Assembly: GCA_019054805.1 (NCBI GenBank)
Contig: JAHQIY010000002.1
Coordinates: 496,001-560,000 of the forward strand
From: Brachionus manjavacas
Taxonomy: Eukaryota > Rotifera > Eurotatoria > Ploima > Brachionidae
Reading direction: 5' to 3'
Length of the DNA stretch: 64,000 nucleotides
A model generated the notes under the pieces. The model made no database searches and was not told where the DNA came from. It was given only the letters and a program-made list of their open reading frames with translations. The position numbers were made by a program, and so were the translations under genes. Numbering within the stretch: position 1 is the stretch's first letter; each line of letters begins with the position of its first letter. Below, in pieces: positions 9,468 to 18,700 of this stretch.

Positions 9468-10199
9468 AATCTCTTTCTTATTCATTTATTTATGATATAA
9501 TAAATTTAAGTATATAGTTTTAGATAATAATTTGTGATCAAATAAAATTTTTATAAAAAATTTTCCTTCTCTTCTATTCGGGCTTAATTAAAATTAAACA
9601 TAATTCCGAAAAATTGTTTACATCATTTTGAAACTCCGGTATGATTCAGTAGCTGGACCCACGAGGGTTTACTGTTGACACGTTTTTTTTTCTGAATAAT
9701 TTCTAAAACAATACAGTATGATTTTTATATAATGATTTTACCAAATTTATAATTCCCTAATTTGACAAAGTTTTACGATAATTCTCGTAAATAATAATCA
9801 AAGTAAATGTCATAATAATTTAGGTGGATTTGAGTAAAAATAAAAAATTGTCAATTTTTTTTTTGATTTTAATTTTTTTCCTGCTAAAATATAAAAAAGG
9901 TGGGAGTTTTTTTCAAAATAAGTGACGTTTAAATTTTTCAAATTTCGATTCTTATAAAAGTGAAATTGGCTGACTTTTTAAAAATTTAAAATGATCAAAA
10001 AATTACTTTATACACGAAAATGGATTCCAACTTGGGGTAGGAAACCGGTTCGATATTGAAACCGGCAAAAAAGAGATTTTTGAAAGTTTTACTTTTTTAA
10101 CTTTATTAACTTTATATTTTTTCAATTAAACGATAATTGAAAATTAAAATATGCAAATTAGAAGAACTAAGTAGGAGATTTAGTTTTTTTTATTTGTAG
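9468..10199. other. AT-rich spacer
   Basis: No supported gene. A small inverted motif (AACCGGTTCGATATTGAAACCGG) lies at 10043-10066. The rest is A/T-rich with poly-T runs. Confidence 0.5.
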
Positions 10200-10320
10200 G
10201 CTTCTCTCAGTAGGTCACGGACAAGGCTTTTTAAAATGCTCTTGTACTGGAGAGTGTGCAACGATAAGATGTTTCTGTCGTAAGGCAGAGTTAAAATTTA
10301 GCTCTAAATGTCATAAAAAA
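10200..10320 (+). pseudogene. Cys-rich transposon integrase tail (GQGF-CxC type), fragment
   Basis: After a good acceptor (TATTTGTAG, 10191-10199) the frame encodes GHGQGFLKCSCTGECATIRC and then FCRK, ending SSKCHK. Repeated C-x-C and C-x4-C pairs with a final C-H match the cysteine-rich C-terminal tail of Ginger/KRAB-A-domain-2-like transposon integrases. The next base begins the inverted repeat of another element, so the tail is probably interrupted by it. No integrase core was found upstream. Confidence 0.45.
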
Positions 10321-10321
10321 G

Positions 10322-11470
10322 ACCTGTTCGGGTACGGGTTTGTTTTTTTTACCAGTACACGTAATCGTACCCGAAATACAAGTGAATCTCAGGTTTTTCA
10401 AACCAGATAAAGTTTAAATTTTGATAAATTCACAATTTCATACGTGTTATAATGAGAATTTTAAAAATAATTTGGCAAGTCAGCTAGGCGGTCTATTTTT
10501 TGGACCACCATAATAAACGGTCTAAAATATACGGGCGGCCAAAAAACCGGCCTAAAAAATACAGACGGTCAAAAATACGGGCGGTCAAAAAAACGGACAA
10601 ATTTTTGCCATTTAGCCACTTAAATTGAAATTTTTTTTTCTTTAATTTTTTTAAAAAAAACTAATTAAAATGATAAAAAAAAATAAACAAAAAATTTTCC
10701 TTATTTATTTTAAAAATTTTTTTAAGATTTTTTTTTTCAAAATTTTCCAAAAATTTTTGGCGGTCTCAAAATTAGACCACCTAGCTGACCGACTAATTGA
10801 CCGCATAAAACCGTTCGCCAAATGGACCGGTTTGGTCTGACCGCATCCAACACTAGTTTTTTTGGAACCAGGTAGAACGAAACATGTAAGAAGAGAAAAA
10901 AACATTTAGCCAATTAAAAATTTTACTTCAGAGAAAAAAGCTATAATGTAATATAATTCTTTAAGCTAAGACATGAAAATTAATTTTTTTTAGCATGGAT
11001 GAGATGTACTTTGGTACATTGTCCAAAAACTGGTAGTTTAGCTTATGGTGCTTATAGACCCAGCCTAATTTTCGCCAGATTTTAATTAATTAAAGTCTTT
11101 TTATTAATTTTATGTTTTGATCTTAATCCAATTATATCAATATTTACTCTCAACATTACTCTTTCAATTAGGGTTTCCGGCAGCATTTTCATTGACCTCT
11201 TATCACAAGATAGCCTTCAAATGCTGAAATATCTTTCTATGAAAGCACTTGATGCTGGTATCGGAAAAACTTTAGCTAAATTTGGAAACTTGTAACAATA
11301 TTGGCTTCAAAATGCTTGGGTTGAATTTTTTTAAATTATCATTATAACACGTATGAAATTGTGAATTTATCAAAATTTAAACTTTATCTGGTTTGAAAAA
11401 CCTGAGATTCACTTGTATTTCGGGTACGATTACGTGTATTGGTAAAAAAGAAACCCGTACCCGAACAGGT
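10322..11470. mobile_element. DNA transposon relic with 134-bp terminal inverted repeats
   Basis: Arms 10322-10455 and 11339-11470 are near-identical inverted copies, beginning ACCTGTTCGGGTACGGGTTT and including CGTAATCGTACCCGAAATAC. The 880-bp interior holds a nested fold-back unit (10479-10855) and exon-like sequence: 10996-11070 has an open frame with WMRCTLVHCPKTGSLAYGAY, and 11169-11295 encodes about 40 residues after an acceptor (TTCAATTAG). The encoded pieces are not recognised. The similarity of the arms suggests recent movement. Confidence 0.85.
10479..10855. mobile_element. Nested fold-back element with CGGTC repeats
   Basis: The left arm at 10479-10506 (GTCAGCTAGGCGGTCT and on) is inverted at 10759-10789. 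Between about 10490 and 10600 an imperfect tandem of GGGCGGTCAAAAAATAC-like units is present. The right edge, read inward, is TAGTGTTGGATGCGGTC, a hAT-like terminus. No coding capacity: a non-autonomous element inside the larger TIR element. Confidence 0.65.
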
Positions 11471-11936
11471 ATTTTTTTCGGATCGGCTTGTATGATTGTG
11501 ACTAAAACTTGAATTTGAAATAGTTTATTTTTTTATTTTTGTATTTGTTTTTTATACAGATTTTATTGATTTCAAAATAAAATATCAAATTTTTTAAATA
11601 TTTTTTTATATTTTATTAACTAATTTTTGGCAATTTACAGTATACAAAGTTTATGAAATGACATATTTTACAATTTGACAGTGACATATATATGAAATAA
11701 TACTTAAAAATTTTTGATTAAGAAGACATGGTCTAATAGTATTATCACGGGTCTAAAAAAAAACAAAATAATAAAAAATTAAATTCCTAATATTTTATTT
11801 TCTTAATTCTTGTTGCTGCACCAAATGCATAAAAAAAAAACTCTTTTAATTTTGTGTCTTAAAATCAATTCTTGATGACGCATTAAATTATGAATTTTAG
11901 AGTTTGATGCGCTGTGATAATACTATTAGACCAAGC

Positions 11937-13365
11937 GGTTGTCACTAAAAAGCGGAAAACGGAATTTCCGCGACCCATTTTCCGCAACTTTTTCTATCGA
12001 AATTCCGTAAAATAGAAGACTAAAAAGCGGAAATTCCGTGTTTTAGGGACTATTTAATAATTTACGGAAAACTTGACAAAAAGCGGAAAATATTTTACGG
12101 AAATCCATTAAATTAAAAAATTGTATAATCTATATAATAAAAAGCCAAAAATAATATACATAAATATCAAAGACCATTTAATTTATACAAAAAAAATAAA
12201 AAAAGGAAAATACATGTATATGAGTTTAATAAAATATAAAAATAAAAGCTGAAAATTAATTTCAAACCAAATTTTAAACCAAAAACTTTAAAAATTAATC
12301 TTTAAAATGATTGTATATTCATTGGAATTTGAGCGTCTCAGTTCCTCTTTTGATGAAAGTGTTTTATTAAATTTTAATTACGAAGACCAAACACATACTG
12401 GAGTAATTGAAAAACAACTGTCTTCAAGTTAAGCTGTTACCTAAACCGACATGTACTTGCTTGGAAAAACAAAATTGTAGCCATATATTGGCAGTTCAGT
12501 CAATTAATGGTATTGATATCTCGAATAGCTACAAAATGCCTAATATTACTCAAATGACAAAAGCTAAAAACTCAGGTTCTACTGGAAGAAAACGTAAAGG
12601 CCATGCTGTTAACACAATTGAACCCTTGTCTAGTCAAACTTCAAATAATAATAATAATGTTTCAAAATATCTTAAAGAATTACTTATGAATGATTATCAA
12701 GATTCTTTAGAACGAATTGTAAAAAAAAATCTTAAGATTAAATCAAATATGATCGTTGACAATCCGTCATTTTTAAGTGATATATTTCTTGATGACTTTG
12801 ATCTGGATTTACTTGAAAGTTATTTTTTTAAAAACACGTGGCAAGTAGTTAAAGTTTTGATAGATCAAAAAATTAAAAATAGTCATTGTCCTATTTGTTC
12901 TTTATTGTGTCTAGAAAATTCAATTGAGTGTGATAAGTGCAATTACTGTAATCATTTTGATTGTGCAAATGTTACTAACTTTTATAGAACTGGCAAGGGC
13001 AAGAATTGGTATTGTTACAAATATGGCTTGAAATGTTCAACAAAATAATTAGTAAAAATTTAAGATACCCTTTTGGACATTTTATCAGAATTATAATAAC
13101 ATAAACTATTTTCTTTATTTTAGACATTTATATAACAAATTTATTATAAAATCTTTAACACCAATGTACATCTTTTTATTAATTAAATGGATTTCCGTAA
13201 AATCTTTTCCGCTTTTTGTCAAGTTTTCCGTAAATTATTAAATAGTCCCTAAAACACGGAATTTCCGCTTTTTAGTCTTCTATTTTACGGAATTTCGATA
13301 GAAAAAGTTGCGGAAAATGGGTCGCGGAAATTCCGTTCTCCGCTTTCCGCTTTTTAGTGACAACC
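11937..13365. mobile_element. 1.43-kb element with about 180-bp TIRs and an 8-bp target duplication
   Basis: Arms 11937-12115 and 13181-13365 begin GGTTGTCACTAAAAAGCGGA and are nearly identical over about 180 bp, with repeated GCGGAAAATTCCG-type motifs. Flanking 8-mers GACCAAGC (11929-11936) and GACCATGC (13366-13373) differ at one base and read as a target-site duplication. It encodes one gene (12307-13048) with a SWIM finger. Long TIRs plus SWIM suggest a Mutator-like affinity, but no DDE transposase is present, so it is probably non-autonomous or a gene-carrying derivative. Confidence 0.85.
12307..13048 (+). CDS. SWIM-finger plus PHD-like protein encoded within the long-TIR element
   Basis: A first frame starts at ATG 12307 (MIVYSLEFERLSSS) and ends at TAA near 12432; a second runs from about 12407 to TAA 13046-13048, overlapping it. 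A one-base frameshift or missed intron near 12405 probably separates the two parts of one protein. The second part has PTCTCLEKQNCSHILAV near its start, a SWIM zinc finger (C-x-C ... C-x-H), a basic KRKG segment, an Asn-rich linker and a C-terminal PHD/RING-like cluster: CPICSLLC, CDKCNYCNHFDC, then W-x-C. SWIM fingers are common in MULE-type transposases; a SWIM-PHD protein without catalytic domain is unusual. It may bind element ends or chromatin (inference). Confidence 0.65.
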
Positions 13366-13740
13366 GACCATGCCTCCTTAATCAAAAATTTTTTAGCATA
13401 GGCGAGATGTATTTTGGTGCATGGTCCAAAGGCGTGTCTCAACTTGCGATGCAGCATAATCCAAGAGGGAATACGGTATATTTGTAATGATGCTGATAAT
13501 GTAATGGCTTATAGTTTTAAAAAAAAATTAGATCAAATATATAAAAAGGAAAATAATTATTGTAGAAGCAATTTTTATATTTTCGAGAAACAGATTTATT
13601 ATTATTTTTTAGCAAAAAAAAGAAGCAATTATTAAATCAATTAGGAGCAAAAATATTTTTATTAATAGAAAAAAAATAAAAAAAACAAATATAATATAAA
13701 AAGGCAAATTCCAATTATTCAATTAACTAATTTAGTTTAT

Positions 13741-14236
13741 TTGTTTTATTTTTTGATTTCTCACTTTCTTATTGAACCGAAACTGTTTTTTTTGTTACAA
13801 GCAATTCAGAACACAGCAGTCAGATCTATCCTCAGATTAAAATATGATACTCCCTTTAGCATCATGCATCAGGAGGCTTTTGATAAACTTAAATTACTGA
13901 CAGTCTCGAATCGACTTCTTGAGTTGAGTGAGAGATATGTTGGGACAAGACTGATGGCGGGTTTCGAATCAAGAAATATCGAATACCCGACTCCATTGTG
14001 TAATTGCTACCTTACAATTTCCTCTTTTTTTCCTGAAACCTAAACTATGTAAACCTGAATGACCTAAAACTCTCTTAATCATATATCTATTTTTTATTCC
14101 AGGTTATTAACTCTTAAAAACTTTGTTAATATTTTTTTTTTCTTATTTTTTGATTTTATTTTACTTAACTTTTTTTAATTTTTTATTTTTATTCTGAAGG
14201 AGCTTTAGCTCGGTACAGTTAACAAATAAATAATAA
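13741..14236 (+). pseudogene. Non-LTR retrotransposon 3' end (RT thumb plus 3' UTR)
   Basis: The frame to TAA 14041-14043 encodes LQAIQNTAVRSILRLKYDT and ends YPTPLCNCYLTISSFFPET, the same C-terminus as the copy at 44079. It lacks a block of about 16 codons present there (SHSIPLVERLVKEYKE). The 3' UTR ends with GGAGCTTTAGCTCGGTACAG and AACAAATAAATAA near 14236. 5'-truncated at about 13790. Confidence 0.85.
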
Positions 14237-14365
14237 AAATAATAATCCTTTGGAAAATATAAGCCTATATAAAAATATACCAAAAAAAAATTTGTATTAG
14301 TTACATTTTTTTACATTCATTTATTGAAAAGAATAGAACAATCTTTTTTGCAAAGTTCTCATAAT

Positions 14366-14780
14366 TTACTCACACATTGTCAGAAGTTTTTTGGATTCCA
14401 ATGAAAACTTGATTTGTCTCTTGGTTGTTAAAAGTGTTGACTCAGATATGCTTGATTTTAGAAATATCCTACGAACAAAGTCTTCTTCAGGTATACTCGA
14501 GTTTTGTTCGCACCAATCTTTGAAATTGCGCAATGTTGAATGAGTTGTTACTATTTTTTTGACCGATTGACTGTAATCAAATTATTGAATTGCTATGCTT
14601 TAGGTTGATTTAATCCTAGTTTAGTCAAATTGTGTCGAATTGATTAGGGATTGAATCTAATTCCCAAATTCTACGAGTTACTGGGTCGTTTTTGTCAATC
14701 TTTTGATACTTTTTGATTAACTCTTTATGGTCAGTTTTTTTATGTCTGACATTTTGAGACTTAAATTTAAATTTTGAAGC
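14366..14780 (-). pseudogene. Unrecognised decayed coding sequence
   Basis: Two open stretches on the minus strand. 14650-14775 encodes a basic peptide with KELIKKYQKIDKNDPVTRRI followed by WELDSIPNQFDTI and a stop. 14366-14580 encodes THSTLRNFKDWCEQNSS and further residues to a stop at 14366. The codon usage and charged, non-repetitive composition look like real former coding sequence; frames are broken between them. I do not recognise the family; transposase origin is likely from context. Confidence 0.35.
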
Positions 14781-15634
14781 TTTTTATTTATATCATCGAT
14801 TTTTGTCCAAAAAATTAATAAGATAAATAAGTTAAAAGAGCGATTATTAAGATTTTAAAATCAGAAAATTAAAGCACCATAAGTCAAGTAAATTTAAATC
14901 AATTCACAAACTGCTTATTGACATTTATACAAAAAATTAAATAAATATTTTTATGTAAGATTAAGAAGCATCGGTGTTGAAATCTTTATATTTTGAAAAA
15001 CAGTAATTTTTTAAATTTTAAATTCTTTTTGATCAATGATTACAAAAGCAACAATGAAATGATGAAAAAGAATAATCTTTAATTAATGTTTAGAATTTGA
15101 TGCTTTTGGTGATTATGCTTTGAATTCAGTAAAATTCTAAAATAGAAAAAAATCCTGTTATTTGAAAAAATTCTTTGACTTTTTTCAGTTTGAATTTTTT
15201 CAAAATTTTCGATTCATTTTAAATTCAAATTTCTAAGTAAATATTAAATTCCATTCCTTTTGAATTTCATGCTTAAATGTTTTACTAAAATTTATTTAAT
15301 TTATCATTTTTACGGCAAAAATTTAAGTTTTCACAATTAACTTTCAATATTTAAAAATTCCATCTTTCAAATAATATAAAATTACTTTGTTTTCGAGATA
15401 TTGTGTTTATCTAAAGTAGTTTTACCAAGGGTATTGCATTAAAAACAAATATTTTTGACTGTTTATTTCTAAATCAAATAAAGTTTATTCGAATCTTTTA
15501 TTCGATTGAAAAAATTCTATTTCCTCTTGACCACATGTTTTTTTAAAAAAAAAAAGAAGATTTTAAATGTCCTTTCCATGTTTAGAATCGAAAACTAATG
15601 ACATGTGTATACACGTATTTTGCAACTTAGCAAC
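14781..15634. other. AT-rich upstream region of DNAH10
   Basis: No gene recognised. Mostly A/T runs. Distal promoter or intergenic sequence before the X-box. Confidence 0.5.
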
Positions 15635-15648
15635 GTTTCCATAGTAAC
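15635..15648 (+). promoter_or_regulatory. RFX X-box
   Basis: GTTTCCATAGTAAC matches the RFX-binding X-box consensus GYTNYYATRGNAAC at every position. It ends 125 bp before the DNAH10 ATG, within the window where X-boxes of ciliary genes are usually found. RFX factors drive transcription of axonemal and ciliary genes across animals, so the position upstream of a dynein heavy chain gives functional sense. Binding here is inferred. Confidence 0.75.
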
Positions 15649-15773
15649 ACTCACTAATTTTCTAAAATTCAACCAGAATAACAAAAATGAATAAAAACTT
15701 TTTTTTAAAACTAAAAATCAAACCTTTAATGATTAGAATAACAAAAATATCTTCCAAATTTAGATAAAAACAA

Positions 15774-18700
15774 ATGGATGACTTGCGTTTTGTCTGGCTC
15801 AGAGACAAAGTGTACTCTGCGCTGGATATCAAAGACCCGGAAGTCTTCGAAGAGTTCATCACTCGTGAAGATGGAGAAATCGAAATGAGATTAGCTCAAT
15901 TTTTAAACCAAACCGAAGAGGACGAAGATTTCGCTCTTATCTTTTACAAAGAAATTAAAGAAGAGGAAATAGAAGTTCAAGTTGAATTATGTAATCCAAA
16001 ATTTTGAATAAAATACAAAATTTTATTTTTTTTCTTTCAGCTGAAGAAGAATACATGGCTATGCTTGGTCAAGAAACAGTCGATGATATCGACTTGAAAG
16101 AGAACGAAAATGATGACCAGCAACCATCAGGTATTTTAGCTATTCTGCTACTCAATGACAAATAATTTAATTACTTATTCAGGCATAGATCCTGATAAAG
16201 CAATTAAGCCAGCTGGTGATGCTGACAATCCCAAAGAAAGCGAAAATTCAGAAGAAACACCAAGTCCAGACGAAGAAGAGACACCCAAACCGCCCAGAAC
16301 AGTAATTTTTTTCACAAATATATTTTTACAAAATAAATGAAAATTTTTTTTTTTCTTTTTCTAGAAAATCGAAATAAGAAAGATTTTAAAAACCTATTTG
16401 TTCATGTACTTTGGAACATATCCTCCAAGTTTGAGTTCAAAAATATGCATCTTCTTTTTGCGGACAACACCCGGCACAGTAACATTACCAATGACCATGG
16501 AGGAAGCTGTGGAAATAATGCCGCAATTTTTCGACTTCGGCATTCTCAACTCTCATCCACTATTCATGCTCAGCCAAATGTTGAACAAAATTTATAACCC
16601 ACTTTTGTCCTATAGAGGAGATTTGGACGAAGTATTGCTACCAAAATTTGCCATCAAACAAGCCGAAGAAACTGCTGCTTTAGAAAAAACTGACAATGAA
16701 AAATTAATGAGGGTATAATAAAACTTATTTTTTTAATTTTTATTATTAACAAGTTTTTTTGTAAAAAACAGAAAAAGCAAAGTGAAGCCAAAATGAGGGC
16801 GACTTTGAGAGATGAATTTCTGATCACCATGTCAAAATTTGTAAATCACATAGATTTGACCATTCGTCAAATCGAAGGTGAAATAAGACTAAAAATGCCC
16901 GACATCGATCTTCCTGATGATTTGACTGGTATTGAAAAAGACGAAATGCTGATTAATACTCTAGAGACCACGGTTTATGACTGGGAGACTCAGATTGCCG
17001 AGGCGATCGAGGCCCAGAATAGAAAAGTTCCAAAAGGCGATGGTCCATTGGCCGAAATTGACTATTGGAAGGAAAGAAATATAAGCTTGAGTGGCATATT
17101 TGAACAAACTAAGCAAGAAAAAGCAAAAAGAACATTGGAAATTTTGGCTCATGTTGAAAGTCCCGCGGCCTCAAGCTTCGAGAGTCAAAGACAAGATTTG
17201 GCCAAGTATTACAGCGAGGCTAAAGATAATGTCCGTTTTTTGTCCACTTTAGAGCGTCATTTCAAAAATATATGCTACGGCACTTCATTTAATGTAGTCA
17301 CTGAGACCATACCTTCAATGATGAACGCTCTACGCATGATATGGATTATATCGAGGCATTACAATAAAGATGAACGAATGGTGCCATTAATGGAAAGAAT
17401 AGCCCATGAGCTATCCGAAAGAGTGAACAAGGTGATCAATATAAAAAAAATTTTAGAGTAAGCTAAACGTTTTATTAATTGATCTCATCATTTTTATTAT
17501 TATTATTTATTGTTTTATCTATTCGGGCCTAAACTCCTTTAGAAACAAAATAAAATTAAGAAACAAAATGAAGTGAGATAAAATGTAAAAATAGAGGCTA
17601 AAAATTTCTAAAAAAAAATTGTCGAGTTAAATATTGGAAGGATACATATTTTCAGAAAAATTTTTTTAAATGACAACTTCACTAAGAAGTGAGATTGGAT
17701 TTAGATCTTGCCTTTAAACTCTTTTATACTCAATCACAAGTCTAACTATCAAGGGGATTTAATTTTTGTAAAGCATTAGAGAGGCATCTTTTCATAAGCT
17801 CCCAAAGTCTAGTACCAACTTTCTTAATTCTAAATTGTTTTCAGCTTCATTAAAGAATTGGAACATTTAAGTCTAAAATTGAGCTGATGAGTGCTTTGTA
17901 TGCTGCAAAAGTTTATATTTTTTTTTTTTTTTAAAACGAAAGAATTGTTTTTAAGTTTTAAATAGGCGGATAAAAAGCGCTTTTTTTAAAAAAATTTATT
18001 TGTCATCAATTTAAATCCAAAAAAAAAATCAAAAATAAAATTAATTGAAAAAAAAATCCAAAAAAAAAAACAGTTCAAAATTTTAGAAATCTTTACAATT
18101 CAATATTTTAAATGACCGGCTTTGGCGTTATAACTAGCAAAAACTCTTTTTGGCATAGATTCAATCAATTTCATTACGTTCTCTGATTTTCTGACCACTC
18201 TTTGTATAAATCTATTTTAAATGCTCAATAGAGGCTCAATACTTTTGTTTTTACCATTTTGGAATTCATGCATGACTATTAGTTATCGATTGTGTTGAGA
18301 TTTGGTGAACCGGCAATCTATAGCAGTGGCGATAAGTCTTTCTGTTTTTGATTGATGAAAAAATATCTACAATACTTTCTAAATTTAAAAAGCTCTAGTT
18401 CTTTTTTAATATTTAAAATTGCTAAACTAGAAAGGCGTTCTTGTGAGATTGTGTTTCTAATCCAAGTCTTAAGTCGTTTTAAACATGAAAATGAACGTTC
18501 AGCGGAAGCTGATGAAATTGGTTCTCTATTTTATCTAGCCAAAGATATAATGCGAACCAATTAAATAAAAATTTCCTTTTATCATCATCGAGAGGAAATT
18601 CAATTTTAGGCTGGCTACGTTCAAGACTTGTATGATATGTATATTTGTTTTAAGAGCGCTGTTTGTTTGGTCTTTTTAAAAACCGTACTTTTTGAAGACT

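Larger units (their letters stand above)
11703..13398. mobile_element. MITE split by insertion of a 1.43-kb element
   Basis: The two MITE halves share a terminal inverted repeat of about 45 bp. The left copy reads AAAATTTTTGATTAAGAAG, ACATGGTC, then TAATAGTATTATCAC (11703-11748). The right copy has GTGATAATACTATTAGACCA (11914-11933) and resumes after the insertion with CATGCCTCCTTAATC and AAAATTTTT (to 13398). Rejoining across the insertion restores one continuous TIR, which fixes the order of events: MITE first, long-TIR element second. Confidence 0.85.

Noticed and set aside
10043..10066. Short inverted motif AACCGG ... CCGG
   Set aside because: Too short to assign to an element or a regulatory site.
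13272..13457. Minus-strand 61-codon ORF
   Set aside because: Runs through the TIR of the long-TIR element and the MITE edge; it arises from repeat sequence.
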